Below are positions 16,539 through 26,267 of a stretch of DNA of 64,000 bases, one piece after another. Made by a program: the position numbers and the translations under genes. Origin of the DNA: Arenibacter algicola (GTDB lineage: Bacteria; Bacteroidota; Bacteroidia; Flavobacteriales; Flavobacteriaceae). The stretch is taken from contig NZ_JAHKPO010000023.1 of assembly GCF_018860365.1 (NCBI RefSeq), forward strand, positions 1 to 64,000. The letters run 5' to 3'. Under the pieces are notes generated by a model that saw nothing but the letters and a program-made list of their open reading frames with translations, was not told the origin of the DNA and searched no databases. Position 1 is the stretch's first letter; each line of letters opens with the position of its first letter.

Positions 16539-19364
16539 TTACACTAGTCTAACAGGTCCCATAATCCCCATGGGATAATTATCTTGATGCCTGGTCCAAT
16601 TTTGCGCCACCTTATTGTCCTTCAAACTTTTAAGATAATTTCCTGTGATAGTCGTAAGTTTAATGGAAATGTGATTGGGCCCTTCTTTTAGCTTATCCTT
16701 TATGTCATAAATATGGGCCCCATACCATCTGGTTCCAATAAGTTCATTATTTAAGATAAGCTCGGATATTCCCTGAACATTGCCTAAATCAAGGTACTGG
16801 GTGTCCATTTTATTATGTGTTATTGTTTTTTCATATATAACTACCCCCGCAAAACTTTTGGTTTGATCAATTTCGAGTAGATCGCTTAACGTTTCTATCT
16901 GTATTCTTTTCTTCTCCCCATTCATGTGGTTTAGTTGTAATTGCCACTCCCCAGTGATTTCTTTTCCGGATTGTTTAAAATTGAACCTGTGGAGTTGTTC
17001 CCCCTCAGTATTTTTTTCAAATACTATGAGCATCGAACTAGCATGAGGAATCTCCAGATCTAAACTTCTGTCATTGTCGTTGTAAGAATAACGCTTTCTT
17101 TCCCCTGTTTCTGGATTCCATATCCATGGATAAAGGCCCTCATTAATTTGGAATTCGGCTTTTACCGAGATGTGCTCGGACAAACTTGTATTTGCCAAGA
17201 AGAAGACGGGGTTTTCGTTTATCAAATACGACGACTGATTTAAATATTTGTGCGCTTTATTAAGTTTTACATATGGTTTTAAGGCCAATTCATCTTGAAG
17301 TTGCCCATACCATTTAATCAAATCACCAGTTGGAGCTGGATACCGTACTACATTCTCTTTTTTATTGTTTAATAGGTTGTTTATAATTTCTTTTACCTTA
17401 GCATCTTCAGCTTCCATTTTATCATAGGCGGTTGATTTAAACGGTACTTTCTCGATAAAAACAATTTTACCTCCAGAATTTGCAAAGGCCACTAAAGCTT
17501 CTGCTACGTCCACGTCCATAGTTTCAATTTCAGGTAGTAGAATTGTAGAATATGAGCGTTCTCCGAAATGCATTTTGCCCAACTTAAAAGTTGATTTTTT
17601 AATTATATTTTCACTTACATAATCACATCCTCCTCCATTTTGATGAATTGCTTCCCAAAGATTGTTCTGATATTCAGGATACCATTTCTGAGGAAAGGGG
17701 TCTCTTTGCGGTCCCATTTTTAACCAAAGATCTATAAGAGGTTGAAGTACAGCAATATTTGCTTGTGGATTGGCATTTTGAAGAAGAAAGGAAATACGGG
17801 CCTTATAATTTGCCCACTTATTAAAATAGGGCCACCAAGTGTTTCGCTCATTAAAATAAGCTCCATAACGTATCCATCCAGGGAATTCTGCTTCTGGTGG
17901 GGAATAATTAAATCCATGCAAAATAGAGTGATTGACTCCTGAAATATTACTTTGGTCACCTGCGACCTTGATATTTTCAAGAGTTGCCATAAAGGCCATT
18001 TCCGTATTTGTTATTTCTTCACAACTTACAATTTTCTTACCCGCAAGTACCGCTCCGGACGACACATATTTATTACACATGCGTGGGCCCCTTCCCTTTA
18101 GACCAGTATTGGGATACTCCCTACCAATATCTTTAAACAACCAAGTTTCACATTCGGGGATGTCAATTTCCATGCTTGCTTCAAGTGGATGCATGCCGCG
18201 GCCATAAGCCTGCATTCGGGATTGTACATTATTTCTATGACACCAATCGTTAAAGGTGTCGATAAACCGTTCTTTGAAAAGCTCGATTCTTGTTTTGTAC
18301 ATGTCCAGCTCCACTCGTTTTAGGACATTTACAACGTGTTCCGGAAACTTTGTGCCATATTCGTGCTCTATCGGATTACCCATATGCCCTACCTTTTTTA
18401 AAATAAAAGGTAGATAGGGTATTAATGAATATCCCCTTCTTTTTTCAAATTCATCGGGTAAATCATCGTTCCAGTTGGCACCTTCAAGTTCCATACTGTC
18501 GCAAAACATTGCCCGAATATAGTCTCCCATGTTTCCAACTTTCCCAGTAATAAAACCAGAGATTCTATTTAAATATGCTTCTGTAGCCACTTTACTATAA
18601 TGGTTGAGTACTGGACCTGCAGCTCCCGGAGCCCCATTTATAACTGCCATATATCCTGAAAGTTTAACTACATAATATAGTACGTAATCACCCTCAGGTA
18701 CATCTATTTCCAAGGACCCATCCTTTATATTGGCCATCAAATCTTCCCCTTCAATAAACTCTAACGAACTCTTGGGAAGGAGTCTAACCATGATAAAGTC
18801 TCTATAAACGTGCTCATTTTTAGAATGAAGGTCGGGATCAACCTTTTTCAATAATTCATCAACCTTGAACTTATATTTTTTTCCACCTTGCATGTCAATT
18901 GTCTCTATGGTGACCATTTGAGACTGTTCCTCCTTCTTTAAAAACTCGCCACCAAATGGCCATCCGGAACCGACGATCATATCGCATACCATACCGCGTT
19001 CTTTAGCTGCCTCGAGCGCAATTTTTAACATGTTCAACCATTCCTCATCAAAAATTGTAAGCGGTTTATAGTCAACGGGGTCAGTATCATGGGGAAATGC
19101 GATAGGATTAATTTCTACACCTCTGATACCCGCCGTTTTCATAACATCGAGCTCTCTTAAAATTTCCTTTTTAGCAAGGCGGTTCCCATTCCACCACCAA
19201 CGAACAAAAAGATGGGCATTATTTGGTGGGTTTTGAAAGCCTTTATATACTTCATCAATGTTCGAAACATTTGAAACGGGATCCATACATCCCATAACAG
19301 AATTAACGAAAATTACTCCCGAACTTGCGAGCACACTATTTTTAACAAAATCCCTTCTTTTCAT
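16539..19364 (-). CDS. GH106-family alpha-L-rhamnosidase-like hydrolase (PUL 2)
   Basis: 941 aa, predicted to remove alpha-L-rhamnose from plant or algal glycans. The N-terminus MKRRDFVKNS carries a twin-arginine-like motif and a hydrophobic stretch ending near VMGC. Family hallmarks follow: FQNPPNNAHLFVRWWWNG, IRGVEINPIAFP, MVCDMIVGSGWPFGGEF, then a long central barrel with RGMHPLEASMEIDIPECETW. A C-terminal GH2-like sugar-binding domain (ITGEWQLQLN, ELILNNELIGTRWYGAH) ends the protein. Order and length fit GH106. The neighbouring RhaT transporter supports rhamnose as the released sugar. It starts 143 nt after a hairpin that separates it from susD. Confidence 0.85.
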   Translation of the reverse strand: MKRRDFVKNSVLASSGVIFVNSVMGCMDPVSNVSNIDEVYKGFQNPPNNAHLFVRWWWNGNRLAKKEILRELDVMKTAGIRGVEINPIAFPHDTDPVDYKPLTIFDEEWLNMLKIALEAAKERGMVCDMIVGSGWPFGGEFLKKEEQSQMVTIETIDMQGGKKYKFKVDELLKKVDPDLHSKNEHVYRDFIMVRLLPKSSLEFIEGEDLMANIKDGSLEIDVPEGDYVLYYVVKLSGYMAVINGAPGAAGPVLNHYSKVATEAYLNRISGFITGKVGNMGDYIRAMFCDSMELEGANWNDDLPDEFEKRRGYSLIPYLPFILKKVGHMGNPIEHEYGTKFPEHVVNVLKRVELDMYKTRIELFKERFIDTFNDWCHRNNVQSRMQAYGRGMHPLEASMEIDIPECETWLFKDIGREYPNTGLKGRGPRMCNKYVSSGAVLAGKKIVSCEEITNTEMAFMATLENIKVAGDQSNISGVNHSILHGFNYSPPEAEFPGWIRYGAYFNERNTWWPYFNKWANYKARISFLLQNANPQANIAVLQPLIDLWLKMGPQRDPFPQKWYPEYQNNLWEAIHQNGGGCDYVSENIIKKSTFKLGKMHFGERSYSTILLPEIETMDVDVAEALVAFANSGGKIVFIEKVPFKSTAYDKMEAEDAKVKEIINNLLNNKKENVVRYPAPTGDLIKWYGQLQDELALKPYVKLNKAHKYLNQSSYLINENPVFFLANTSLSEHISVKAEFQINEGLYPWIWNPETGERKRYSYNDNDRSLDLEIPHASSMLIVFEKNTEGEQLHRFNFKQSGKEITGEWQLQLNHMNGEKKRIQIETLSDLLEIDQTKSFAGVVIYEKTITHNKMDTQYLDLGNVQGISELILNNELIGTRWYGAHIYDIKDKLKEGPNHISIKLTTITGNYLKSLKDNKVAQNWTRHQDNYPMGIMGPVRLV

Positions 19365-19505
19365 ATGTAATGTACTAAGTAGTTTTAATTTGTAAATTAA
19401 GCTTGCCGTACTAAATAATTGACAATGATAAATATCAAATTTTTATTCGCCTATTTCAATGTTTCGAAGATAAAACCTGAGTTATTATTTAAAAATTCCA
19501 ATAAA

Positions 19506-19555
19506 TGGGCGGACCTGTACAATCCGCCCAAATAAAAAACTAACTAAACTAACTC
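19506..19555 (-). terminator. GTTAG-rich tract plus hairpin between SusD and GH106
   Basis: On the minus strand three TTAGT-type units and T6 (19534-19555) are followed by a stem TGGGCGGA/TCCGCCCA (19523-19530 and 19506-19513) around a 9-nt loop, then TTTATT. Same plan as 8287-8347 (plus) and 32983-33029 (minus), each time just before the trailing hydrolase gene. It may be a terminator or attenuator limiting read-through into GH106. Confidence 0.6.
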
Positions 19556-19658
19556 CAATTATTTTCTATATCTTGATATTAATTAGTCTTGCATAATTAA
19601 TGGCTGCAGACCAACAAGTAGTTTCCTTTTAACTTAAAATAACGCTTCAAATATCAGG

Positions 19659-19892
19659 TTACCACTGCGTAAATCCAAAATACTGTAATTGTCTTTTTTT
19701 GAAATATATTGTTTTATAAGAATCAATAACCTCACCATTCTCCCAAACGGTTTTACCATTTAATGTTATTTTCTGATACTTTTGTACATATTATGGCATG
19801 GCCAGTACTTACTAATTGTTGGATAATTAGATTTACATTTTAATACAAAGCGATGTGTAGCCCAAGGAATAGACAACTGATAATTATTGATG
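19659..19892 (-). pseudogene. Frameshifted remnant of an unidentified gene downstream of SusD
   Basis: On the minus strand two overlapping frames look protein-like: first NYQLSIPWATHRFVLKCKSN (from about 19885) running to a stop near 19774, then in another frame KITLNGKTVWENGEVIDSY and KTIYFKKRQLQYFGFTQW, ending TAA at 19659-19661. Neither has an ATG start. Together they look like the 3' end of a PUL gene that followed susD and has mostly been deleted and frameshifted. Family not recognised; could be chance, but tryptophan, tyrosine and NGKTVWENG-type content argue otherwise. Confidence 0.35.
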
Positions 19893-19898
19893 AAATAT

Positions 19899-21452
19899 TT
19901 AATACCCTATGTTTTGCGTTAAATTATTATTTATTTGAATTTCTCTATCCGGGATGGCATAGATCAATCTATTTTCTGTAATATTGAACGAAGTAGGTAG
20001 AAGCCAACCATTTATCGCTTTCAACCTATCTCCCTCTGCTGTCATTGTTTCGATTGCTTTGCCAAATCGGATTAAATCCAACCAGCGATGGTTTTCGAAC
20101 GCCAACTCATGTCTCATTTCTAGTGCCACATCTTCAATAGTAACCGCTGTTAAATCATCAAGTCCCGCCCTATCCCGAACTTCATTGATATATGGCAATG
20201 CCTCTGAAGCCCTATTTTGTTGAACTAGGCTTTCAGCCAATAACAATAGGGCTCCAGAATATCTGTATACGGGCCAATTGTCATCTGTATTCCATTCCAC
20301 CGCATATGGAGGATGAAGGTATTTTTTAATGAAATAATAATTTACTTTGTCTGGCGCAGGAGTATAGCCTACTGGGCTCAAGACAGATTCTGTGGTAAAA
20401 GCCTCACCGTCTAGTGTTCCTTCTGCTACAGCGATGGATGCCGGCAATCTTAAATCTCCTGTTTCATATGAATCTACCAATTCTTGTGTAGGAACATTCC
20501 AACCGCCGCTCGTGATACCACCTCTAAGATTGGTTCCACGTAAGCCCAGAATAACCTCTGAATTAGTTGTTTTGGGGATGAATCTCCAAATAAAATCACT
20601 GTGCTGCCCTTCATTTCCAGATTTATACTGAACTTCAAATATGGACTCTTGGTTGTTTTTTTGAGCAGGATCAAAAACATCCCCATAATTGTCTAGCAAT
20701 GCATAGCTCATTTTTGTAATATCACGAAGTTCGGTTTCTGCCGCTGCGTAATCCTTGGTTGGTTTTGACATATACGCATAAGCCAATAACATTTTTGCCG
20801 CTCCCTTGGTTGCTCTGCCAGATTGAGGAAATGTTGTAGGTACAGATAGTTTTGGGATCGCAGTTACTAGGTCGTTGATAATTTGACCATAAACATCTTC
20901 TACAGAATTTTTGGGAAGAAAAGCGTCTTTTTCGGTTGTTACCTCTTCTAGCTGTAAAGGAACACCTCCAAAATGTGTTACAAGGTCAAAATAATAAAAT
21001 GCCCTAAGAAACAATGCTTCTCCTGTTATCGCATCCATGCTAGCCTTATCCATTTCAATTTTATTTGCTTCCAATTGACTTAAAATAGTATTGGCTTTGG
21101 CAATTCCTTGATACGCGTTGCCATATCTATTCCCTGCACTATTTGGTTGTGAACTTGTAAAGCTGTCATCCTGAAATGTCGCAATTGCTTCTACACTCGC
21201 CTCTGAGCCCCTATCTGCTGCATAACGGGTAAAAAATGTGTTGTCTGACCGCATTTCATCCATATAAATCCCCATAAAGGCAACACCCCTTAAATTGGAA
21301 TAGGCGCCAATCAATGCCTGATTAAATTGATCTTCATTTTCAAAAAACGAAGCGGAACTTATTGATGTTTCCGGCGCTAGGTCCAAAAAATCATCACTAC
21401 AGGCACTTAGACTTAGGAAAATTGTAAATATGTAGATAATTCTATTTTTCAT
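19899..21452 (-). CDS. SusD/RagB-family lipoprotein (PUL 2)
   Basis: Glycan-binding partner of the adjacent SusC. Lipobox LSAC with Cys18, then the classic SDDFLDLAPETSISSASFF start. The helical core includes FLRAFYYFDLVTHFGGVPL. The C-terminus shows MRHELAFENHRWLDLIRFGKA, then RLIYAIPDREIQINNNLTQN and a final IGY. Length 517 aa is typical. It follows susC by 34 nt and is probably co-transcribed. Substrate inferred as a rhamnose-containing glycan from the GH106 and RhaT neighbours. Confidence 0.95.
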   Translation of the reverse strand: MKNRIIYIFTIFLSLSACSDDFLDLAPETSISSASFFENEDQFNQALIGAYSNLRGVAFMGIYMDEMRSDNTFFTRYAADRGSEASVEAIATFQDDSFTSSQPNSAGNRYGNAYQGIAKANTILSQLEANKIEMDKASMDAITGEALFLRAFYYFDLVTHFGGVPLQLEEVTTEKDAFLPKNSVEDVYGQIINDLVTAIPKLSVPTTFPQSGRATKGAAKMLLAYAYMSKPTKDYAAAETELRDITKMSYALLDNYGDVFDPAQKNNQESIFEVQYKSGNEGQHSDFIWRFIPKTTNSEVILGLRGTNLRGGITSGGWNVPTQELVDSYETGDLRLPASIAVAEGTLDGEAFTTESVLSPVGYTPAPDKVNYYFIKKYLHPPYAVEWNTDDNWPVYRYSGALLLLAESLVQQNRASEALPYINEVRDRAGLDDLTAVTIEDVALEMRHELAFENHRWLDLIRFGKAIETMTAEGDRLKAINGWLLPTSFNITENRLIYAIPDREIQINNNLTQNIGY

Positions 21453-21486
21453 TACGTAATTTTTTAAATTATTGTCTATTGTATGC

Positions 21487-24400
21487 TTAGAAAGTAAAAT
21501 TTAAACCCAATGTATAAATCTTCGAAATAGGGTAAGAAGTAAAATCACGCCCTTGATTTAAGCCATTTAATCCAGCAATACCTACCTCTGGGTTCATTCC
21601 TGGGTATTTGGTGAAAATAAATGGATTTTGTGCACTAAAATTCACCCTAGCGCTTTTCATAAACTTATTGTCTGGCAATGGAATATTATATCCCAATGTA
21701 ATGTTCTTTACAGCAAGGTAGGTGCCCTTAAAAACTTGTCTATTGGTGAAATTGCGATAATCAGCAGTTGTGCCTGCCCTTGTTCTTGGATAATATCCGC
21801 TTCCAGGGTTTTCAAGGGATCTCCAGCGATCTGCATATCCTTTACGCACGTTAAAGACCGCATCAAAATTCTCTGATGATTGATAGTGGTCATCTGCAAT
21901 ATCGTTCCCTACCGTACCAGCAGTAACAATACTCAAATCAAAATCTCCATAACTAAAACTGTTGGTCATACCGTAAATAAAATCTGGATTTGGATCGCCT
22001 ATATATGTTCTGTCATTGGAATCGATGATACCATCAGGGACACCATCGGGACCGCTTATATCCTGGAACCTTGCCGTTCCGACCATTGAAGTTGCACCAT
22101 GGGGCTGGGTATCAAACTCTTCTTGGGTCATATATACACCTGTATTGATATATCCATAAAACAGCCCTATGGGGTTACCAACAGCAGTACGGTTGTCGTC
22201 CCAATACAAATTGTATCCACCAATTGGAGCATCGTTTGTTCCAAGTTTAATTACCTTATTTCTATCGAACGATATATTAAAATTCGTATCCCATTTCAAT
22301 TTCCCAACTAAATTCCTTGTAGCTGCCGAAAACTCATGACCCCAAAAATTGAATTCACCAATGTTGGAAGTTATATTATTAAATCCAGATTGAATTGGAA
22401 TATCAATGCCATATAATAGTCCATCAGTTTTTTTCCAATAGTAGTCATAAGTAAAGGAAATGCGGCCACCAAAAAGGTCAAGATCCAATCCAACGTTATA
22501 ACTGGTCGTGGTTTCCCAAGTTAAATTTGAATTGCCTATACCATTTAAAGACCGACCTGCAACTACTTGACCGCCCAACACATAGTTGTTGTTGTTAAGT
22601 GAAGCCAAGTAGGTATAATCTCCAATATTGTTATTTCCTACCTTCCCATAACTGGCCCTTAATTTTAAAAGTTGAATATCTTCAATACCTTTTAAAAAGT
22701 TTTCATCCGAGATTACCCAACCTGCTGAGATAGAAGGAAAGTTACCCCATTTGGTGTTAGACCCAAATCTTGATGACCCATCCCTTCTAAAAGCTAAGGA
22801 AATTAAGTACTTGCTATCATAATTATAATTAAGACGCCCCAAATAAGACAATAATGATGACTCACTTGTACCGGCATTTCCAATTCTTGTAGTGGCTACA
22901 TTTATCCATTCTATATTATCATCAGGGAATTCTGAGGCATTGATGGAGCTGTTTTCAAAATAAAAATTTTGTGCTGTGTATCCGGCCAAAGCCTCAAGAT
23001 TGTGCTTTTTATTTATGGTTTTTTGGTAATTCAACGTATTTTCAACCAACCAATTTTGGAAGTTATCGGTTCCATAACTTCCTATAGCTGGTTGCGGAGG
23101 GGCGCTACCTAAACCTCCACGAGCTGTTGATGGGGTAAACGACCTACTTATTCCATTTCGGGTATTGGCATTGATACTTAGTTTATATTTGAGGCCGTCT
23201 ATAACCTCGTATTCACCAAACAAATTGGCCAGAACTGTAGTTTCCTTTCTAGGATTTTTCCTCTGTGTTACTACAAGATAGTAGTTTGGATTGGGAAACA
23301 TCCCAGGCCTGGAAAAGGCAATTGGATAAGTACCATCTTCATTCTTATATTCAATCGTGGGATCCATATTGAAGGCATTCGCAAGTATATTCCGTCCGTT
23401 TCCAATACCTGGGATTACCTGATTTCGAATATGTGATACAGATAAGTTGACCCCAATCTTCAATTTGTCCGAAGCATCATATATATTGTTGGCTCTCGCT
23501 GTATATCGGTTCGAATACGAATTTAATATCACTCCCTCTTCATTATTATAACCGAGATTTATTACAGATTTTAAATCTTTTGCTCCAGTATACATGGTCA
23601 GGTTATAATTCTGGGTCATTGCATCTCTAAGAAGTACATCAAACCAGTCTGTACCGTCATTGGGGCCATATTGCTCGGGATTGGCATATTCTTCAGGGAC
23701 ACCACCCGTATACCCTTCATATAGTGCAGCATCTTCGTAATACTCCTTTTTAAACTGTGCAAATTCTCGTGCATTCATTAAATCCGGCCTCCCTTTTTCA
23801 GATACTGTCTGAACACCCACATATGAACTAAATTCAATGGATTTTTGCCCTTGCTTTGCTTGTTTTGTTGTTATCAAGATAACGCCATTAGCCGCTCTAG
23901 ATCCATATAATGAAGAAGCTGAGGCGTCCTTTAATACCGAAATGGATTCTATTTCATTGGGACTTAAAGCCTCTAAGCCACTTGTTGTTGGAAATCCATC
24001 AATAACAATTAATGGTGAATTCCCAGCATTGATTGATGCAGCTCCCCTAATACGAAATGTCATAGCACCCCCTGGCTCACCGGAATTCTCATTTATTTGT
24101 ACTCCAGCCAATCTTCCTTGTAGTTGTTGTGCTACACTTGGTACGGGTATCTCTGATAATTTTTCGGCATCTATTTGGGCCATAGCACCTGTTACGTCCC
24201 GTTTATTTTGTGTCCCATATCCAACTACTACCACCTCACTTAATTGGGAAACATCTTCGTTCATAGCAACATTTATTAGGAATCGTCCGCCTACAATTTC
24301 TTCCTTTCTTTCAAATCCTAAAAAAGTGAATACGAGGATAGCATTTGGTTCGGTAATAATTGAATAATTTCCATCAAAATCGGTAGTGGTCCCGTTCGAA

Positions 24401-24558
24401 GTTCCTTTAACAACTACCGTTACGCCGGGTAGGGGTTCTCCGTCCTCCAGAGCTGTAATGTTACCAGTAACTTTTACTTCTTCCTGTGCATAAAAAGGCA
24501 GGTACAGAAACAACATCAAAAATAAATTACAAAACTTTAAGATTTTTCTTTTTTTCAT
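21487..24558 (-). CDS. SusC/RagA-family TonB-dependent transporter (PUL 2)
   Basis: 1023 aa outer-membrane importer. Signal peptide ending near FYAQ; carboxypeptidase-D regulatory-like domain (VTGNITALEDGEPLPGVTVV to FTFLGFERKE); SusC box LSEVVVVGYGTQNKRDVTGA; plug with RIRGAASINAGNSPLIVIDG and LKDASASSLYGSRAANGVIL; long barrel ending TLGLNFTF. No STN domain, so ECF/FecR control is unlikely; instead a 26-bp site 132 bp upstream of the start is shared with the divergent AraC/dioxygenase promoter region, suggesting AraC control. Confidence 0.95.
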   Translation of the reverse strand: MKKRKILKFCNLFLMLFLYLPFYAQEEVKVTGNITALEDGEPLPGVTVVVKGTSNGTTTDFDGNYSIITEPNAILVFTFLGFERKEEIVGGRFLINVAMNEDVSQLSEVVVVGYGTQNKRDVTGAMAQIDAEKLSEIPVPSVAQQLQGRLAGVQINENSGEPGGAMTFRIRGAASINAGNSPLIVIDGFPTTSGLEALSPNEIESISVLKDASASSLYGSRAANGVILITTKQAKQGQKSIEFSSYVGVQTVSEKGRPDLMNAREFAQFKKEYYEDAALYEGYTGGVPEEYANPEQYGPNDGTDWFDVLLRDAMTQNYNLTMYTGAKDLKSVINLGYNNEEGVILNSYSNRYTARANNIYDASDKLKIGVNLSVSHIRNQVIPGIGNGRNILANAFNMDPTIEYKNEDGTYPIAFSRPGMFPNPNYYLVVTQRKNPRKETTVLANLFGEYEVIDGLKYKLSINANTRNGISRSFTPSTARGGLGSAPPQPAIGSYGTDNFQNWLVENTLNYQKTINKKHNLEALAGYTAQNFYFENSSINASEFPDDNIEWINVATTRIGNAGTSESSLLSYLGRLNYNYDSKYLISLAFRRDGSSRFGSNTKWGNFPSISAGWVISDENFLKGIEDIQLLKLRASYGKVGNNNIGDYTYLASLNNNNYVLGGQVVAGRSLNGIGNSNLTWETTTSYNVGLDLDLFGGRISFTYDYYWKKTDGLLYGIDIPIQSGFNNITSNIGEFNFWGHEFSAATRNLVGKLKWDTNFNISFDRNKVIKLGTNDAPIGGYNLYWDDNRTAVGNPIGLFYGYINTGVYMTQEEFDTQPHGATSMVGTARFQDISGPDGVPDGIIDSNDRTYIGDPNPDFIYGMTNSFSYGDFDLSIVTAGTVGNDIADDHYQSSENFDAVFNVRKGYADRWRSLENPGSGYYPRTRAGTTADYRNFTNRQVFKGTYLAVKNITLGYNIPLPDNKFMKSARVNFSAQNPFIFTKYPGMNPEVGIAGLNGLNQGRDFTSYPISKIYTLGLNFTF

Positions 24559-25107
24559 TATGTGGTTTATTGGTTAAACTAAAAATATAATTTCGATCAA
24601 TCAGATGTCACCGTTTTAGGTATCAGCTGAATATTTATTACGGTAAAATTATATTGAAGTCAGGGAATTATACTTTTACAAAATCGACTATTCTTTGTAC
24701 TTTTTGGCAAATATTGTCAAATACATAATTAACAATTAGATTATTTAACTAATTAATATTTTTAAAGGGGTTTTCGTTTGGATATTAAAATTGAGAACTT
24801 CCTATGTAGAATAATTCGATAATTATAAATTTTGGACATAAAAATCCTTGGAAATTACATATTACATGGATATCAAAGGTTGTTGAAACTCAAATTTAGA
24901 TGTCGTTCTGAGGTAAGAATTGTGTAATTGGAAAATATAAATAGTACCCCTTATTTACTCCTTTATGATTGGGTTGGGTGCTTTGGTAAAAAACCAAATT
25001 CCAATTTTGTCCACATAGGATAAAAGCGTTATAAAATTCAAATGCGGGAACTTTTCCACTATGTTAGTTTAAATCTAGATTCTATTGGTCAACATTGAAA
25101 ATTTTAA
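24559..25107. other. Upstream region of the PUL 2 SusC operon
   Basis: 549 bp, no gene. Contains the AraC-associated site at 24690-24715 and a second TATTTG word beside it (RC of 24717-24724), plus a small hairpin TTTGGT-5-ACCAAA (24982-24998). The rest is AT-rich with nothing I can support. It holds the promoter of the SusC/SusD genes (minus) and the 3' flank of the AraC gene. Confidence 0.5.
24690..24715 (-). promoter_or_regulatory. Putative AraC operator upstream of PUL 2 SusC
   Basis: Read on the minus strand, this 26-bp site contains CCAAAAAGTACAAA preceded by AATATTTG. It matches 26101-26126 (plus strand) at 24 of 26 positions. The two copies are in opposite orientation, each pointing at a different PUL 2 transcription unit, and flank the araC-type gene. 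In both, a further TATTTG word lies nearby. Best read as the binding site of the AraC protein encoded between them. Confidence 0.7.
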
Positions 25108-25989
25108 CTAGCCAATATGCATTAGTCTATAATTTTTGGGTGAGATATCATATTTTTTTTTAAATAGTTTGGAAAAGTAGAAGATGTTATCGAAACCGAT
25201 TTGATGACTAATTTCACTAACATTTAAATTGGTCATCACCAATAGGTATTTGGCCCTTTCCAACCTCAAGTTTATTAAGTATTGGTTGGGGGACAGCCCA
25301 GTTATTTGCTTAAACTTTTTACGGAACGACGAATATCCTAGCGGCAATTCTTCCGAAAGCACTTCCATATTAATATTATTTTCAAATGACTCCTGCATTA
25401 TATATTTAGCTTTTGCAATTAACTTTTCATCGGGGTTATTGGTTTGAATATTGTATTTGGCCTTAGTATTGATCAGCCCCAGTATTTGCATGGTAATCCC
25501 TGATATTTGTTGGGGATAACCTGCAAGTGATGCCCCTACCGTTTCTATAAGTTTATTGAAAAGCGTTAGAATTTCGGTATCATATCCCAAATCTATAATA
25601 GGTTTGGAGGTATTGAAAATTCCTTCATTCATCAAATGTTGTATCTGTATGCCGTTAAAACCTACCCAAAATTCTTCCCAGCCCAATTTCGGATCAGGTT
25701 TGTATCCGTGTCTTACCCCTGGAAATAAAAAAAAACAATTCCCCGCAACGACTTTGGTAGGCTCTGTTAGCCCGGATTTATAAATTCCTTTTCCTCGGGA
25801 GATATAAACAATGTAGTAGTCATTTAGGATGCGCCCTCTGTTCCAGGTTAAATCATGACTCTTAGGGTGTTGTTCATTGGGGTATTGGTCATTAGGATTA
25901 ACCTTTGAGTATCCGACAGTGGTAACATAATTCCCCCATCGGTGCTCAAAAGAGGTAATATTTAAATATTTGAAAAAGTTATTAAGCAT
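25108..25989 (-). CDS. AraC-family transcriptional regulator (PUL 2)
   Basis: 293 aa from the ATG at 25989; the frame extends to a TTG at 26070, but the extra 27 residues look non-native. The N-terminal half is a cupin-like ligand domain (VVAGNCFFLFPGVRHGYKPD, WEEFWVGFNG). The C-terminal ~100 residues hold two helix-turn-helix units (MEVLSEELPLGYSSFRKKFK; VSEISHQIGFDNIFYFSKLF) ending KKYDISPKNYR, the AraC/XylS signature. It lies between two oppositely oriented copies of a 26-bp site and divergent from the dioxygenase operon, so it probably activates both arms of PUL 2 in response to a sugar, perhaps rhamnose. Confidence 0.9.
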   Translation of the reverse strand: MLNNFFKYLNITSFEHRWGNYVTTVGYSKVNPNDQYPNEQHPKSHDLTWNRGRILNDYYIVYISRGKGIYKSGLTEPTKVVAGNCFFLFPGVRHGYKPDPKLGWEEFWVGFNGIQIQHLMNEGIFNTSKPIIDLGYDTEILTLFNKLIETVGASLAGYPQQISGITMQILGLINTKAKYNIQTNNPDEKLIAKAKYIMQESFENNINMEVLSEELPLGYSSFRKKFKQITGLSPNQYLINLRLERAKYLLVMTNLNVSEISHQIGFDNIFYFSKLFKKKYDISPKNYRLMHIG

Positions 25990-26100
25990 AGCTAGCTGTA
26001 TATTATAATCACTATTGGAGGAAAATGCGAATTTCGAAATGAAATATCCTCTTAGATGACAATTTATCAATTCTATCTCGTCAAAAGTAATTAATTACTT

Positions 26101-26126
26101 AATATTTGTCAAAAAGTACAAATAAT
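26101..26126 (+). promoter_or_regulatory. Putative AraC operator upstream of the dioxygenase operon
   Basis: Second copy of the 26-bp site (core TCAAAAAGTACAAAT), 142 bp before the dioxygenase start and 112 bp upstream of the chosen AraC start. Two mismatches against the 24690-24715 copy. A TATTTG word follows at 26132-26137. Conservation in otherwise unrelated intergenic DNA argues for protein binding. Confidence 0.7.
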
Positions 26127-26267
26127 TCTAGTATTTGTTTAAGGGTTTATAGCATACTCCATAATATTTTTGAATTCAACAGTTTCAAGGCTTTATTTAG
26201 GCTTATGACTTGATATGCTCCTATAAGGTCCTGTATGAATCCTAAAAATGTATAAAATACTTGTATA

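Noticed and set aside
23837-24367. 176-codon plus-strand frame
   Set aside because: Entirely antisense to the PUL 2 SusC plug region; a shadow of conserved codon use.
24982-24998. TTTGGT-5-ACCAAA hairpin as AraC gene terminator
   Set aside because: Only 6 bp of stem and no T-run in the minus-strand direction, and it lies over 100 bp from the stop.
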